Origin: Cytophagaceae bacterium | GTDB taxonomy: Bacteria; Bacteroidota; Bacteroidia; Flavobacteriales; Flavobacteriaceae | Length of the DNA stretch: 64,000 nucleotides | Direction: 5' to 3' | NCBI GenBank assembly: GCA_002710685.1 | Contig: PALD01000054.1 | Location: 62,001-126,000, forward strand | In this document: positions 18,617 through 26,411 of the stretch, one piece after another | Position numbering within the stretch: position 1 is the first letter of the stretch | Layout of the letters: the number at the start of each line of letters is the position of its first letter | The notes under the pieces: model-generated | The model's database searches: none | Seen by the model: the letters and a program-made list of their open reading frames with translations, nothing else | Told to the model about the DNA's origin: nothing | Translations under genes and position numbers: made by a program

Positions 18617-19777
18617 TTGCACCAACCCATTGCCATAACCGGTTTTTATTCGATTTCTGCCGCTTCGCAAAATCCAGTTTTAGAAAGCAAGCACAACCTG
18701 CTTTTTGATAAGCAATTGCAGGCCTGGGTGGGCAGGTTGCCCCACGGCTTACAAGTTGAAATCCAAAAGATAAGAGATGAAAACCGCAATTATCAAGGTC
18801 TTGACGACAGTGTGCTCTATGCCATGTTTACAAGCCGTGAAGCGGTAAAACATGCGCAGTGGCAATCAGGCAGTGGCTATGGCATCAACATAGGTTCATC
18901 GCGCGGGGCAACACAGCTTTTTGAGCATTATTATTCCGCTTTCGCGAAAGATAAACATACCGAAACCCTTGCCTCACCTACAACAACACTGGGCAACATC
19001 TCCTCCTGGGTCGCGCAGGATTTACAGAACGATGGCCCTGAAATATCACATTCAATCACGTGCTCTACAGCGCTACATGCACTCTTGAACGGTGTCGCCT
19101 GGTTAAGGTCTGGGATGTGCGAGCGGTTCTTGGTGGGAGGTAGTGAAGCAGCACTCACACCCTTTACCATTGCGCAGATGCGTGCGATGAAGACCTATAG
19201 CCGTGCCAATGAAAATACGGGATATCCCTGCCGGGCACTTGATCCTGATAAAAAGGAAAATACCATGGTGCTGGGCGAGGGAGCAGCAAGTGCCTGCCTT
19301 GAGCTGGGAGCGTGTAAAAATGCATTGGCATACGTCACCGGTGTGGGCTACGCCACAGAAACCTTGACCCATGCCGTCTCTGTAACCAAGGAGGCAGATT
19401 GTTTTCAAAAATCGATGAAAATGGCTTTGGGCGGTAAATCCCCCGCACTTATTGATGCCATTGTCATGCATGCACCCGGGACCATGCTGGGAGACGCTAG
19501 CGAAGCGGGCGCCATCCTGAAGGTTTTTGGCGAAAGCCTACCGTTATTAACAACAAATAAATGGAAGCTGGGGCATACTTTTGGCGCAAGTGGATTGCTC
19601 AACCTTGAACTTGCCATCGCAATCCTGCAAAAGCAAAAAATACTTGAAATACCTTACGTTAGCCCGCAAACACAACGTTTGAACAAGATTGGTACTGGCA
19701 AGGAAATAAAGAACATATTGGTGAATGCGGTGGGTTTTGGCGGTAACGCTGTTAGTATTTTGGTTAGTAAACCCTAG
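18617..19777 (+). CDS. Beta-ketoacyl synthase-like protein in the biotin cluster
   Basis: A 386-residue thiolase-fold condensing enzyme. The nucleophile is Cys149 in SITCSTALHAL; GGSEAALTPF, LGEGAAS and the second histidine H320 in KLGHTFGASG follow the KAS pattern. The first histidine motif is VMHAPGTMLGD (H285) instead of the usual AHGT, with the histidine displaced. The protein is shorter than FabF (about 410). It starts with TTG. Its place 58 bases before bioB suggests a role in making or handling the pimeloyl chain; this is inference, and a role in another lipid pathway is possible. Confidence 0.8.
   Translation: MHQPIAITGFYSISAASQNPVLESKHNLLFDKQLQAWVGRLPHGLQVEIQKIRDENRNYQGLDDSVLYAMFTSREAVKHAQWQSGSGYGINIGSSRGATQLFEHYYSAFAKDKHTETLASPTTTLGNISSWVAQDLQNDGPEISHSITCSTALHALLNGVAWLRSGMCERFLVGGSEAALTPFTIAQMRAMKTYSRANENTGYPCRALDPDKKENTMVLGEGAASACLELGACKNALAYVTGVGYATETLTHAVSVTKEADCFQKSMKMALGGKSPALIDAIVMHAPGTMLGDASEAGAILKVFGESLPLLTTNKWKLGHTFGASGLLNLELAIAILQKQKILEIPYVSPQTQRLNKIGTGKEIKNILVNAVGFGGNAVSILVSKP
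18938..18950. repeat. Dispersed palindrome GCTTTCGCGAAAG within the KAS-like gene
   Basis: Core palindrome read as Ala-Phe-Ala-Lys at residues 108-111. Confidence 0.75.
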
Positions 19778-19835
19778 CTTTTACAAGCGTTATAAACATC
19801 ATATTTAGTATTTTTGATACTTAGACCAAGCGATT

Positions 19836-20915
19836 ATGAAACACGACTGGACAAAACAGGAAATCCTTGAAATTTACAATAAACCCTTGATGGAGCTGCT
19901 CTATGAAGCAGCGACCGTGCACAGGCAGTTTCATGACCCCAACACGGTACAGGTTTCTACACTTTTATCAATAAAAACAGGAGGCTGTCCAGAAGATTGC
20001 GGATATTGCCCACAAGCGGCACGGTACCATACAAATGTTGAGGGCAATGACCTGATGACGGTAAACCATGTAAAGGCACAGGCATTAAGGGCCAAGGCTT
20101 CTGGAAGTTCACGTGTGTGCATGGGGGCCGCTTGGCGAAATGTAAAAGATGGTGAAGAATTTGACCAAGTGCTTGAGATGGTGCGTACCATCAATAAACT
20201 GGATATGGAGGTTTGCTGTACCCTGGGAATGCTTACCGAGAACCAGGCGCAACGCCTTGCAGAAGCAGGATTATATGCCTATAACCACAACCTGGACACC
20301 TCAGAAGATTATTATAAAGACGTTATCTCTACCCGTGCCTTCCAGGACCGTCTGGACACCATAGGTAACGTACGCAAGACCAATGTTACCGTATGTAGTG
20401 GCGGCATCATCGGGATGGGCGAAAAACTTGAGGACCGTGCAGGAATGCTGGTTGCCCTTGCCACGCTTGATCCACAGCCAGAAAGTGTGCCCATCAATGC
20501 GCTCGTTGCCGTTGAAGGCACACCTATGGAAGATATAGAACCCATATCAATCTGGGAAATGATACGCATGGTGGCCACGACACGTACTGTAATGCCACAA
20601 ACACAAGTGCGACTAAGTGCAGGCCGCACACAAATGAGCAGGGAAGGGCAGGCAATGTGCTTTTTTGCTGGAGCAAATTCAATTTTTGCAGGAGACAAGT
20701 TGTTAACAACACCCAATCCTGATGTCAATGAGGATATGGAAATGTTCAAGATGCTAGGTTTGAACCCGCAAAAGCCATTTGTAAAAAAGGCACAACCAGA
20801 AACCGTGGAAGCTACTGAGTCAAGATACCAGCCACTGGGCGAAAAGCCTAAATGGACGCGTCCCGGACATTCAATCCCTCGCAATGAGGAGGCTAAGGCA
20901 AAAGCCAAAGCTTAA
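19836..20915 (+). CDS. bioB: Biotin synthase
   Basis: Radical SAM enzyme inserting sulfur into dethiobiotin, last step of biotin synthesis. The 359-residue protein has the cluster motif CPEDCGYC (C51, C55, C58), YNHNLDTSEDYY, the SGGIIGMGE motif and QVRLSAGR. The C-terminal tail is Lys/Ala-rich (KAKAKA). It is followed 17 bases later by the JmjC-like gene. Confidence 0.97.
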   Translation: MKHDWTKQEILEIYNKPLMELLYEAATVHRQFHDPNTVQVSTLLSIKTGGCPEDCGYCPQAARYHTNVEGNDLMTVNHVKAQALRAKASGSSRVCMGAAWRNVKDGEEFDQVLEMVRTINKLDMEVCCTLGMLTENQAQRLAEAGLYAYNHNLDTSEDYYKDVISTRAFQDRLDTIGNVRKTNVTVCSGGIIGMGEKLEDRAGMLVALATLDPQPESVPINALVAVEGTPMEDIEPISIWEMIRMVATTRTVMPQTQVRLSAGRTQMSREGQAMCFFAGANSIFAGDKLLTTPNPDVNEDMEMFKMLGLNPQKPFVKKAQPETVEATESRYQPLGEKPKWTRPGHSIPRNEEAKAKAKA

Positions 20916-20932
20916 ATTTTAGTCGAATTTTT

Positions 20933-21802
20933 TTGAAGTTACAAGAAATACATAGAGTTAAGACAATCTCTAAAAAAGAGTTTGTACGTGATTATTTGAA
21001 GCCCCAAAGGCCCGTGGTCATCGAGCACCTTATTGAAGATTGGCCCGCTTTTGACAAATGGGACCTAGAGTATATCAAGCAGGTGGCCGGCGACAAGACC
21101 GTGCCATTATATGATGATAGGCCCGTGACCCATGAAGATGGTTTTAATGAGGCTCATGCCAAAATGAAGATGGCAGACTACATTGACCTGCTCATGTCAA
21201 AACCCACCAATTACCGTATTTTTCTATACAACCTCATGAAGGAAGTGCCCTCATTAAAAGGAGATTTTAAGTTTCCTAAAATAGGGCTGCACCTCTTGAA
21301 GCAGATACCCATGCTGTTCTTTGGTGGAGAAAACAGCAAGGTATTCATGCACCACGATATAGACTGGGCAAATATTTTGCACTTTCACTTTAATGGTGAG
21401 AAGCAATGTATTCTATTTCCACCATCAGAAACGCCCAACCTTTATAAAGTTCCTCACTCACTCATAACCCGTGAAGATATCAACTTTGATGCTCCTGATT
21501 ATAAAAAATTCCCGGTGCTTGAAAAAGCCCAGGGTTACATCACGCATTTAAAGCATGGGGAAACACTCTACATGCCCGAGGGCTACTGGCATTACATGAA
21601 GTATGTGACGCCGGGATTCAGCATGAGCTTGCGTGCGCTTCCGCGAAAGCCAAGACACCTTGCACAGGCCGTTTACAATGTCTTTATCATGCGTTATTTT
21701 GACAACTTTATGCGTCGCCGCAAGGGACAAGCGTGGATTGACGAGAAGAACGAGCGCGCCATTGCCGAAACGCATAAACTGCACGGAATCCCCCTCTCAT
21801 AA
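20933..21802 (+). CDS. Cupin-like/JmjC-domain 2-oxoglutarate oxygenase homologue
   Basis: A 289-residue protein of the cupin-8/JmjC-like family. The N-terminal block RPVVIEHLIEDWPAFDKWD is typical. The iron site is H140-x-D142 in MHHDIDWANIL with the distal H220 in GYWHYMKY. Such proteins are Fe(II)/2-oxoglutarate hydroxylases of proteins or small molecules; the substrate is unknown. Start TTG. It directly follows bioB (17 bases), so it may be co-transcribed. The palindrome GCTTCCGCGAAAGC at 21637-21650 is read ALPRK. Confidence 0.85.
   Translation: MKLQEIHRVKTISKKEFVRDYLKPQRPVVIEHLIEDWPAFDKWDLEYIKQVAGDKTVPLYDDRPVTHEDGFNEAHAKMKMADYIDLLMSKPTNYRIFLYNLMKEVPSLKGDFKFPKIGLHLLKQIPMLFFGGENSKVFMHHDIDWANILHFHFNGEKQCILFPPSETPNLYKVPHSLITREDINFDAPDYKKFPVLEKAQGYITHLKHGETLYMPEGYWHYMKYVTPGFSMSLRALPRKPRHLAQAVYNVFIMRYFDNFMRRRKGQAWIDEKNERAIAETHKLHGIPLS
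21637..21650. repeat. Dispersed palindrome GCTTCCGCGAAAGC
   Basis: Near-perfect palindrome inside the JmjC-like gene, read in the second frame (Ala-Leu-Pro-Arg-Lys). Confidence 0.75.
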
Positions 21803-21838
21803 AATTTCCCTGCCATGAGGGAGGAAGAACTTGTTTTT

Positions 21839-22315
21839 TTAAGGAATAAGTTCCTTCGTTTTCTCATAAACCCAATCCCCGGGCCATCCACGATACAGGA
21901 GATAATCGGCTAGTTTTTTGCGTTTTTTGTATTTGTTGGGCTCATTTTTGATTTGTGCGAGTCGCTTTCGCGAAAGCGAATCAAAAACCTCATGATATTT
22001 GTTATCATCAATCTCGCTGAGTGCGGCATCGATATTGAATTTTGATATTTCCCGCATTTTTAACTCTCTTATAATGCGGTTCTTGCCCCATTTTTTTTGA
22101 TTGAATTTACTGCGGGCGTATGTGCGCGCAAAGCGTTCTTCATTGAGGTAACCGTTAGTGATGAGGTGGTAGAGGATATGGTCGACCGCCTGGGGTATCA
22201 TGTTCATCTGCCGCAGTTTTTCTTCTACCTGTTTATGGCAGCGGTCTTCCATGGAGCAGTAGCGCTCCATACGGGCCTGTGCTTGATCTACGGTGTAGGA
22301 TTTTGTGGTTTTCAT
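21839..22315 (-). CDS. recX: Regulatory protein RecX
   Basis: A modulator of the RecA recombinase. The 158-residue, helix-rich protein has three-helix RecX repeats (ARMERYCSMEDRC, HILYHLITNGYLNEERFARTY, KWGKNRIIRELKMR). I start at ATG 22315 (MKTTKSYT) rather than the upstream GTG, which adds eight unlikely residues. The palindrome CGCTTTCGCGAAAGCG (21963-21978) is read SLSRKR. recA is not in the window. Confidence 0.9.
   Translation of the reverse strand: MKTTKSYTVDQAQARMERYCSMEDRCHKQVEEKLRQMNMIPQAVDHILYHLITNGYLNEERFARTYARSKFNQKKWGKNRIIRELKMREISKFNIDAALSEIDDNKYHEVFDSLSRKRLAQIKNEPNKYKKRKKLADYLLYRGWPGDWVYEKTKELIP
21963..21978. repeat. Dispersed palindrome CGCTTTCGCGAAAGCG within recX
   Basis: Perfect 16 bp palindrome, the most complete copy of the repeat family; read Ser-Leu-Ser-Arg-Lys-Arg. 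Confidence 0.85.
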
Positions 22316-22435
22316 GGCGATTTGACAAATATACCCCACTCTGTCTTCGGCATCCCTCCCAGAGGGGAGAAATTTGTGCGTTGTTTTTCCTTTCTGGGCT
22401 AAATGCTTGCCAAGTACTGGCGGGTATAGAAAAAC

Positions 22436-22466
22436 AAAAAACCCCCACCGAATGTACGATGGGGGT
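22436..22466 (-). terminator. Rho-independent terminator of the RNase G gene
   Basis: On the minus strand ACCCCC ... GGGGGT hairpin followed by a T-run, just past the rng stop codon. Confidence 0.85.
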
Positions 22467-22474
22467 CTTTGTTG

Positions 22475-24013
22475 TTATCTAATCTCTTTACCGTTTTTAT
22501 CTGTAAAACGGTATTCAAGATACGTGTAAGCATCTCTGGGCATTATTCGTACCCACTTTTTATGCTCCAGGAACCACTTGGAGCGAATAGATGGAAAGCC
22601 TTTCATTAAAAAGGCCGCTATAAAGGGATGTGTATGTAACGTCATCTTTTTATAGTCTTTTTTCAATAGCTTGATAAGATCGGTCTGAATACGGTTTACA
22701 ACACTTATGGGCGCTTCAATCTCGCCATCCCCGTTAGGGTCTTTTTCTCGTGTCTTGATATTCATCTCTGGTCTTACGCGCTGCCTGGTAATCTGGATGA
22801 GTCCAAATTTACTGGGCGGTAAAATTTTATGTTTGGCCCGGTCATCACTCATTTCATCCTTGAGAAGGTTAAAGAGTTTTTTACGGTTATCGGGCCTGTT
22901 CATATCAATAAAGTCTATCACTATGATGCCACCCATGTCCCTTAGCCTAAGCTGGCGGGCAATTTCGGTTGCTGCAATCATATTTACCTCAAGAGCAGTG
23001 TCTTCCTGGCTTTTTGCCTTGTTGCTACGGTTGCCACTGTTCACGTCTATGACGTGAAGTGCTTCAGTATGTTCTATAACAAGATAGGCGCCCCGGCTCA
23101 TGGAGACGGTCTTGCCAAAGGAAGTCTTGATCTGTCGCTCTATGCCAAACTTCTCAAAAATGGGAATGCTGTTCTGATAGAGTTTTACGATATTTTCTTT
23201 GTGCGGTGCAATTTCTTGCAGATAATCTTTTAGTTGATAATACAATGTCTCATCATCTACACAAATACCGGTAAAGGAATCATTGAATATGTCCCTCAAT
23301 ATTGAGGAGGCACGGTTCATTTCTCCCAGTACCTTGCTGGGTAAATGGGCATTGTGAAGCTTTTTGCACATGGCGTTCCAGCGGTCCGTTAGGTTTTGAA
23401 GGTCACGATCTAGTTCTGCGACTTTTTTGCCTTCTGCAACGGTGCGTACAATAACGCCAAACCCCTTGGGGCGAATGCTCTGTACCAGTCTCTTGAGCCT
23501 GGCCTTTTCTTCCCGGGACTCGATTTTTTGAGAAATCGATATCCTGTCAGAAAAAGGAACCAGTACCACATAACGTCCCGCGATGGAAAGCTCACTGCTT
23601 ATCCTGGGACCCTTTGTGCTAATGGGCTCTTTGACAACTTGTACTAAAATGGATTGGTTAGACTTAAGTACATCTGGGATTTTCCCGTTTTTGTTGATGT
23701 CCTGGTCTTTAGGAAAGTCTTTAAGACTATAGTCCTTGAGTTTACCTGTGCTTACACGTTTTACAAATTTCAACAGGGTAGAAAGTTGTGGCCCCAGGTC
23801 ATGATAGTGAAGAAATCCATCCTTCTCATAACCCACGTTCACAAATGCAGCGTTTAGTCCAGATACGGTCTTACGTATCTTGGCGATAAAGATATCGCCC
23901 ACACTAAACTTGTTGTCTTCCTTGTCCCTATGTAGTTCTACTAATCTTCCATCCTTTAAAAGGGCAAAATCAACGGACGTGGAACCAGATCTAATAATTA
24001 ACTCGTTGTTCAC
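22475..24013 (-). CDS. rng: Ribonuclease E/G family protein
   Basis: Endoribonuclease acting on rRNA precursors and mRNA. The 512-residue protein starts MNNELIIRSG, then an S1-like domain with VGDIFIAKIRKTVSGLNAAFVNVG, and later the DNase-I-like catalytic region with VIDVNSGN and IIVIDFIDM supplying the metal-binding acidic residues. It lacks the long C-terminal scaffold of RNase E, fitting RNase G. Near the end HPFIAAFLMKGF is typical for Bacteroidota copies. Upstream lies the COX24-like and HU genes on the same strand. Confidence 0.93.
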   Translation of the reverse strand: MNNELIIRSGSTSVDFALLKDGRLVELHRDKEDNKFSVGDIFIAKIRKTVSGLNAAFVNVGYEKDGFLHYHDLGPQLSTLLKFVKRVSTGKLKDYSLKDFPKDQDINKNGKIPDVLKSNQSILVQVVKEPISTKGPRISSELSIAGRYVVLVPFSDRISISQKIESREEKARLKRLVQSIRPKGFGVIVRTVAEGKKVAELDRDLQNLTDRWNAMCKKLHNAHLPSKVLGEMNRASSILRDIFNDSFTGICVDDETLYYQLKDYLQEIAPHKENIVKLYQNSIPIFEKFGIERQIKTSFGKTVSMSRGAYLVIEHTEALHVIDVNSGNRSNKAKSQEDTALEVNMIAATEIARQLRLRDMGGIIVIDFIDMNRPDNRKKLFNLLKDEMSDDRAKHKILPPSKFGLIQITRQRVRPEMNIKTREKDPNGDGEIEAPISVVNRIQTDLIKLLKKDYKKMTLHTHPFIAAFLMKGFPSIRSKWFLEHKKWVRIMPRDAYTYLEYRFTDKNGKEIR

Positions 24014-24123
24014 GTTACGTTAAATTTATATAGATGGCGTTCTTGTGGTTAAATAAGAAAACCATTAATGGATTAAACAATTTGTTTTTTCACAGGATTA
24101 TTGTGCCGGTAGATATAAAAAAT

Positions 24124-24154
24124 ATGGCCCTAAGGTATGTAAGGGCATTTTTTG
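24124..24154. other. Hairpin in the rng leader region
   Basis: Imperfect hairpin ATGGCCCT ... AGGGCAT flanked by T-runs on both strands, 110 bases upstream of the rng start. It may be a bidirectional terminator or a leader attenuator of rng. Apart from it, 24014-24206 shows no gene. Confidence 0.45.
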
Positions 24155-24206
24155 ATATCCGGATGTCAAAGAACTTAAGATTTACCTTATAACGGTAAAA
24201 CAAAAG

Positions 24207-24230
24207 AAAAAGTAGCCTAGACTACTTTTT
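24207..24230 (-). terminator. Terminator overlapping the end of the 30-residue protein gene
   Basis: AAAAAGTAG-CCTAGA-CTACTTTTT perfect 9 bp stem. On the minus strand it includes the stop codon of the small gene and is followed by CTTTTGTTTT. Confidence 0.8.
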
Positions 24231-24314
24231 CTTCTTGTGACGGTTCGCTCTACGTCTCTTTTTACGCTTATGCGTTGCTACCTTATGTCTTTTTCTTTTT
24301 TTACCACTTGGCAT
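24222..24314 (-). CDS. 30-residue AURKAIP1/COX24-domain protein (small basic, probably ribosomal)
   Basis: A 30-codon gene encoding an extremely basic peptide starting MPSGKKRKRHKVATHKRKK and ending in RANRHKKKK. The pattern matches the short bacterial AURKAIP1/COX24 family, related to the mitochondrial ribosomal protein mS38, which suggests a ribosome-bound protein. ATG start, stop inside a terminator stem, 27 bases after the HU gene in the same direction. The composition alone makes a chance frame unlikely. Its exact ribosomal site cannot be read from sequence. Confidence 0.8.
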   Translation of the reverse strand: MPSGKKRKRHKVATHKRKKRRRANRHKKKK

Positions 24315-24341
24315 AAGTGCGTATTTTTTAAGGATTAATAA

Positions 24342-24638
24342 TTATTTGTCCTCAACGGCTACGTTAGACTTAACACCTTCTACAAAAACCTTTGCAGGTT
24401 TAAATGCCGGGATGTTATGTGCAGGGATTTTGATTGTCGTGTTCTTAGAGATGTTGCGACCTGTTTTCTCCGCGCGGGTCTTGATGATAAAACTACCAAA
24501 ACCTCTTAGGTAAACATTGTCACCGCTTTCAAGTGAATTCTTCACTTCGGTCATAAAAGACTCTACAGTGGCTTGAACGTCATTCTTCTCTATTCCCAGT
24601 TTTTCAGAAATCTTTGCAACAATATCTGCTTTTGTCAT
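24342..24638 (-). CDS. HU-family DNA-binding protein
   Basis: A 98-residue histone-like protein that binds and bends DNA. It shows the family start MTKADIVAKISEKLG, the helical dimer part, GFGSFIIKTRAEKTGRNIS and the arm NIPAFKPAKVF. A short acidic tail (VAVEDK) follows. Divergent from mutY across 118 bases; upstream of the COX24-like gene. Confidence 0.95.
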   Translation of the reverse strand: MTKADIVAKISEKLGIEKNDVQATVESFMTEVKNSLESGDNVYLRGFGSFIIKTRAEKTGRNISKNTTIKIPAHNIPAFKPAKVFVEGVKSNVAVEDK

Positions 24639-24756
24639 TACGTATTTATTTTTAGGGGTTAAAAATTTTTCAAGGGTGCAAATATAAGTATTAATAAATC
24701 AATATTTCAAACGTAATCGATTAAAATATAAATACATAAACTCATAAATTCGGTAA

Positions 24757-25863
24757 ATGGTATTTTCAGCGATTGATTTTTCTAAAAACCTCATACAATG
24801 GTATTTAAATAACAAGCGGGAGCTTCCCTGGCGCGATATCAATGATCCATACCGCATCTGGCTGTCAGAAATTATATTGCAACAAACGCGCGTGGAGCAG
24901 GGAAAACCATATTATTCAAAGTTTTTAAGGGCATATCCCACCGTGGGTGATTTGGCTTCTGCCAAAGAGGACGAAGTCATGCGCCTGTGGCAGGGCCTGG
25001 GGTATTATTCGCGCGCCCGTAACCTGCACGCCACGGCAAAGATGGTTGCCCATGAGATGAAAGGAAAGTTCCCCGGTACATATATAGGACTCAAGAAACT
25101 CAAGGGCGTGGGCGATTATACCGCCAGTGCCATCGCCTCCATCTGTTATGGCGAGGCACAGGCCGTGGTAGATGGCAACGTTTACAGGGTGCTCTCCCGG
25201 GTATATGGTATAGATGACCCCATTGACACCACTGTGGGTCAGAAAAAATTCAGGGCTCTGGCCCAGCAATTGATACCCACTGACGACCCGGCAACCTACA
25301 ACCAGGCGATAATGGAGTTTGGCGCAACGCACTGCAAGCCTAAAAATCCACATTGCCCACAATGTCCTTTTAATGACAAGTGCGTTGCCCTGTCGACCAA
25401 TACGGTTGATATACTGCCCAAAAAGCAAGGTAAAATCAAGGTGCGCGATAGGTACTTTCATTTTGTTATCCTGCGTGCCAAGGATAAGGTTGCGCTCGTA
25501 CGCCGTGACAAAAAGGGTATATGGCACGGTCTGTACCAGTTTCCACTGGTGGAGACTGAAAAAAAAACAAACGATACCGAGGTTGGCTTGCTCATCGGGG
25601 CATCAATACTTGAGGGAGATTTGTCAAGATTTGTTTTCGCTTTAAGCGAAAAGGAAACCCCGGCAAAAATGCTCGCCCTTAAAAAACTTACCGAAAAACC
25701 GGTCCTGCACAAGCTATCGCATCAAAACCTGTATATAGATTTTTATGCCCTTGAGGTCGCAAAAATCAATGAAGAATATGCGGTTCCCATTGATATGATT
25801 GATTCTTATGCACTTCCACGGGCAATAGATAGGTTTCTGGAAGGTTATAAGTTTTACGTCTAA
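24757..25863 (+). CDS. mutY: A/G-specific adenine glycosylase
   Basis: Removes adenine mispaired with 8-oxoguanine. The 368-residue protein has catalytic E38 in LSEIILQQTRV, the HhH motif LKGVGDYTASAI, catalytic D139 in VVDGNVYRV, and an iron-sulfur cluster at C193, C200, C203 and C209. The C-terminal half is a MutT-like 8-oxoG recognition domain. Two dispersed palindromes are translated: 24951-24966 (LASAKE, helical region) and 25635-25651 (FALSEK, MutT-like domain). First gene of the conserved group mutY-ssb-gldE-gldD. Confidence 0.96.
   Translation: MVFSAIDFSKNLIQWYLNNKRELPWRDINDPYRIWLSEIILQQTRVEQGKPYYSKFLRAYPTVGDLASAKEDEVMRLWQGLGYYSRARNLHATAKMVAHEMKGKFPGTYIGLKKLKGVGDYTASAIASICYGEAQAVVDGNVYRVLSRVYGIDDPIDTTVGQKKFRALAQQLIPTDDPATYNQAIMEFGATHCKPKNPHCPQCPFNDKCVALSTNTVDILPKKQGKIKVRDRYFHFVILRAKDKVALVRRDKKGIWHGLYQFPLVETEKKTNDTEVGLLIGASILEGDLSRFVFALSEKETPAKMLALKKLTEKPVLHKLSHQNLYIDFYALEVAKINEEYAVPIDMIDSYALPRAIDRFLEGYKFYV
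24951..24966. repeat. Dispersed palindrome TTTGGC-TTCT-GCCAAA within mutY
   Basis: Read as Leu-Ala-Ser-Ala-Lys at residues 66-70 of MutY. Confidence 0.75.
25635..25651. repeat. Dispersed palindrome TTTCGC-TTTAA-GCGAAA within mutY
   Basis: Perfect palindrome read as Phe-Ala-Leu-Ser-Glu-Lys in the C-terminal domain of MutY; identical to the copy at 9574-9590. Confidence 0.8.
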
Positions 25864-25874
25864 AGGAATTTCAG

Positions 25875-25882
25875 TACTTTTG
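25875..25882 (+). promoter_or_regulatory. Candidate -7 box upstream of ssb
   Basis: TACTTTTG (TAnnTTTG) 25 bases before the ssb ATG; TTTT lies at the -33 position 19 bases upstream. It would allow ssb to be transcribed apart from mutY. Confidence 0.45.
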
Positions 25883-25907
25883 ACCCTATTAATTAAAGAA
25901 GATATAC

Positions 25908-26378
25908 ATGTCTGGTACATTAAACAAAGTGATGCTTATAGGGCATACGGGAGATGAGGTGAAGATGCATTATTTTGAGGGGGGGAACTGCCTGGGACGT
26001 TTTCCTGTAGCCACTAATGAGACCTATACAAACAGGACGACGGGCGAACGCGTATCAAACACGGAGTGGCACAACATCGTGGTGCGCAACAAGGCGGCAG
26101 AAATCTGTGAGAAATACCTTAAAAAAGGCGATAAGGTCTATATAGAGGGAAGGTTGAAAACGCGCAAATGGCAAGATGAAGCGGGCAATGAGCGTTACAG
26201 TACAGAGATACAATGTACTGATTTTACCTTCTTGACGCCCAAGGAACAGAGCGGCCAGGGGATGACCGGTGGTGGTCAACCGCAGCCCGCACAGCAATCA
26301 TCGTCCAAACCTGCTTCACAAGCTAGTGAACCAGCAGCGAGCAGTTATGAAGAAGAAGATGATGACCTGCCATTTTAA
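25908..26378 (+). CDS. ssb: Single-stranded DNA-binding protein
   Basis: Coats single-stranded DNA in replication and repair. The 156-residue protein begins MSGTLNKVMLIGHTGDEV, has the OB-fold blocks WHNIVVRNKAAEICEKYLKKGDKVYIEGRL, a Gln/Pro/Ser linker, and the acidic protein-interaction tip DDDLPF. It lies between mutY and gldE, a conserved order in Flavobacteriaceae. Confidence 0.97.
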   Translation: MSGTLNKVMLIGHTGDEVKMHYFEGGNCLGRFPVATNETYTNRTTGERVSNTEWHNIVVRNKAAEICEKYLKKGDKVYIEGRLKTRKWQDEAGNERYSTEIQCTDFTFLTPKEQSGQGMTGGGQPQPAQQSSSKPASQASEPAASSYEEEDDDLPF

Positions 26379-26411
26379 TAGAGCAGCTTAATTAATTATA
26401 TACCATAAGCA

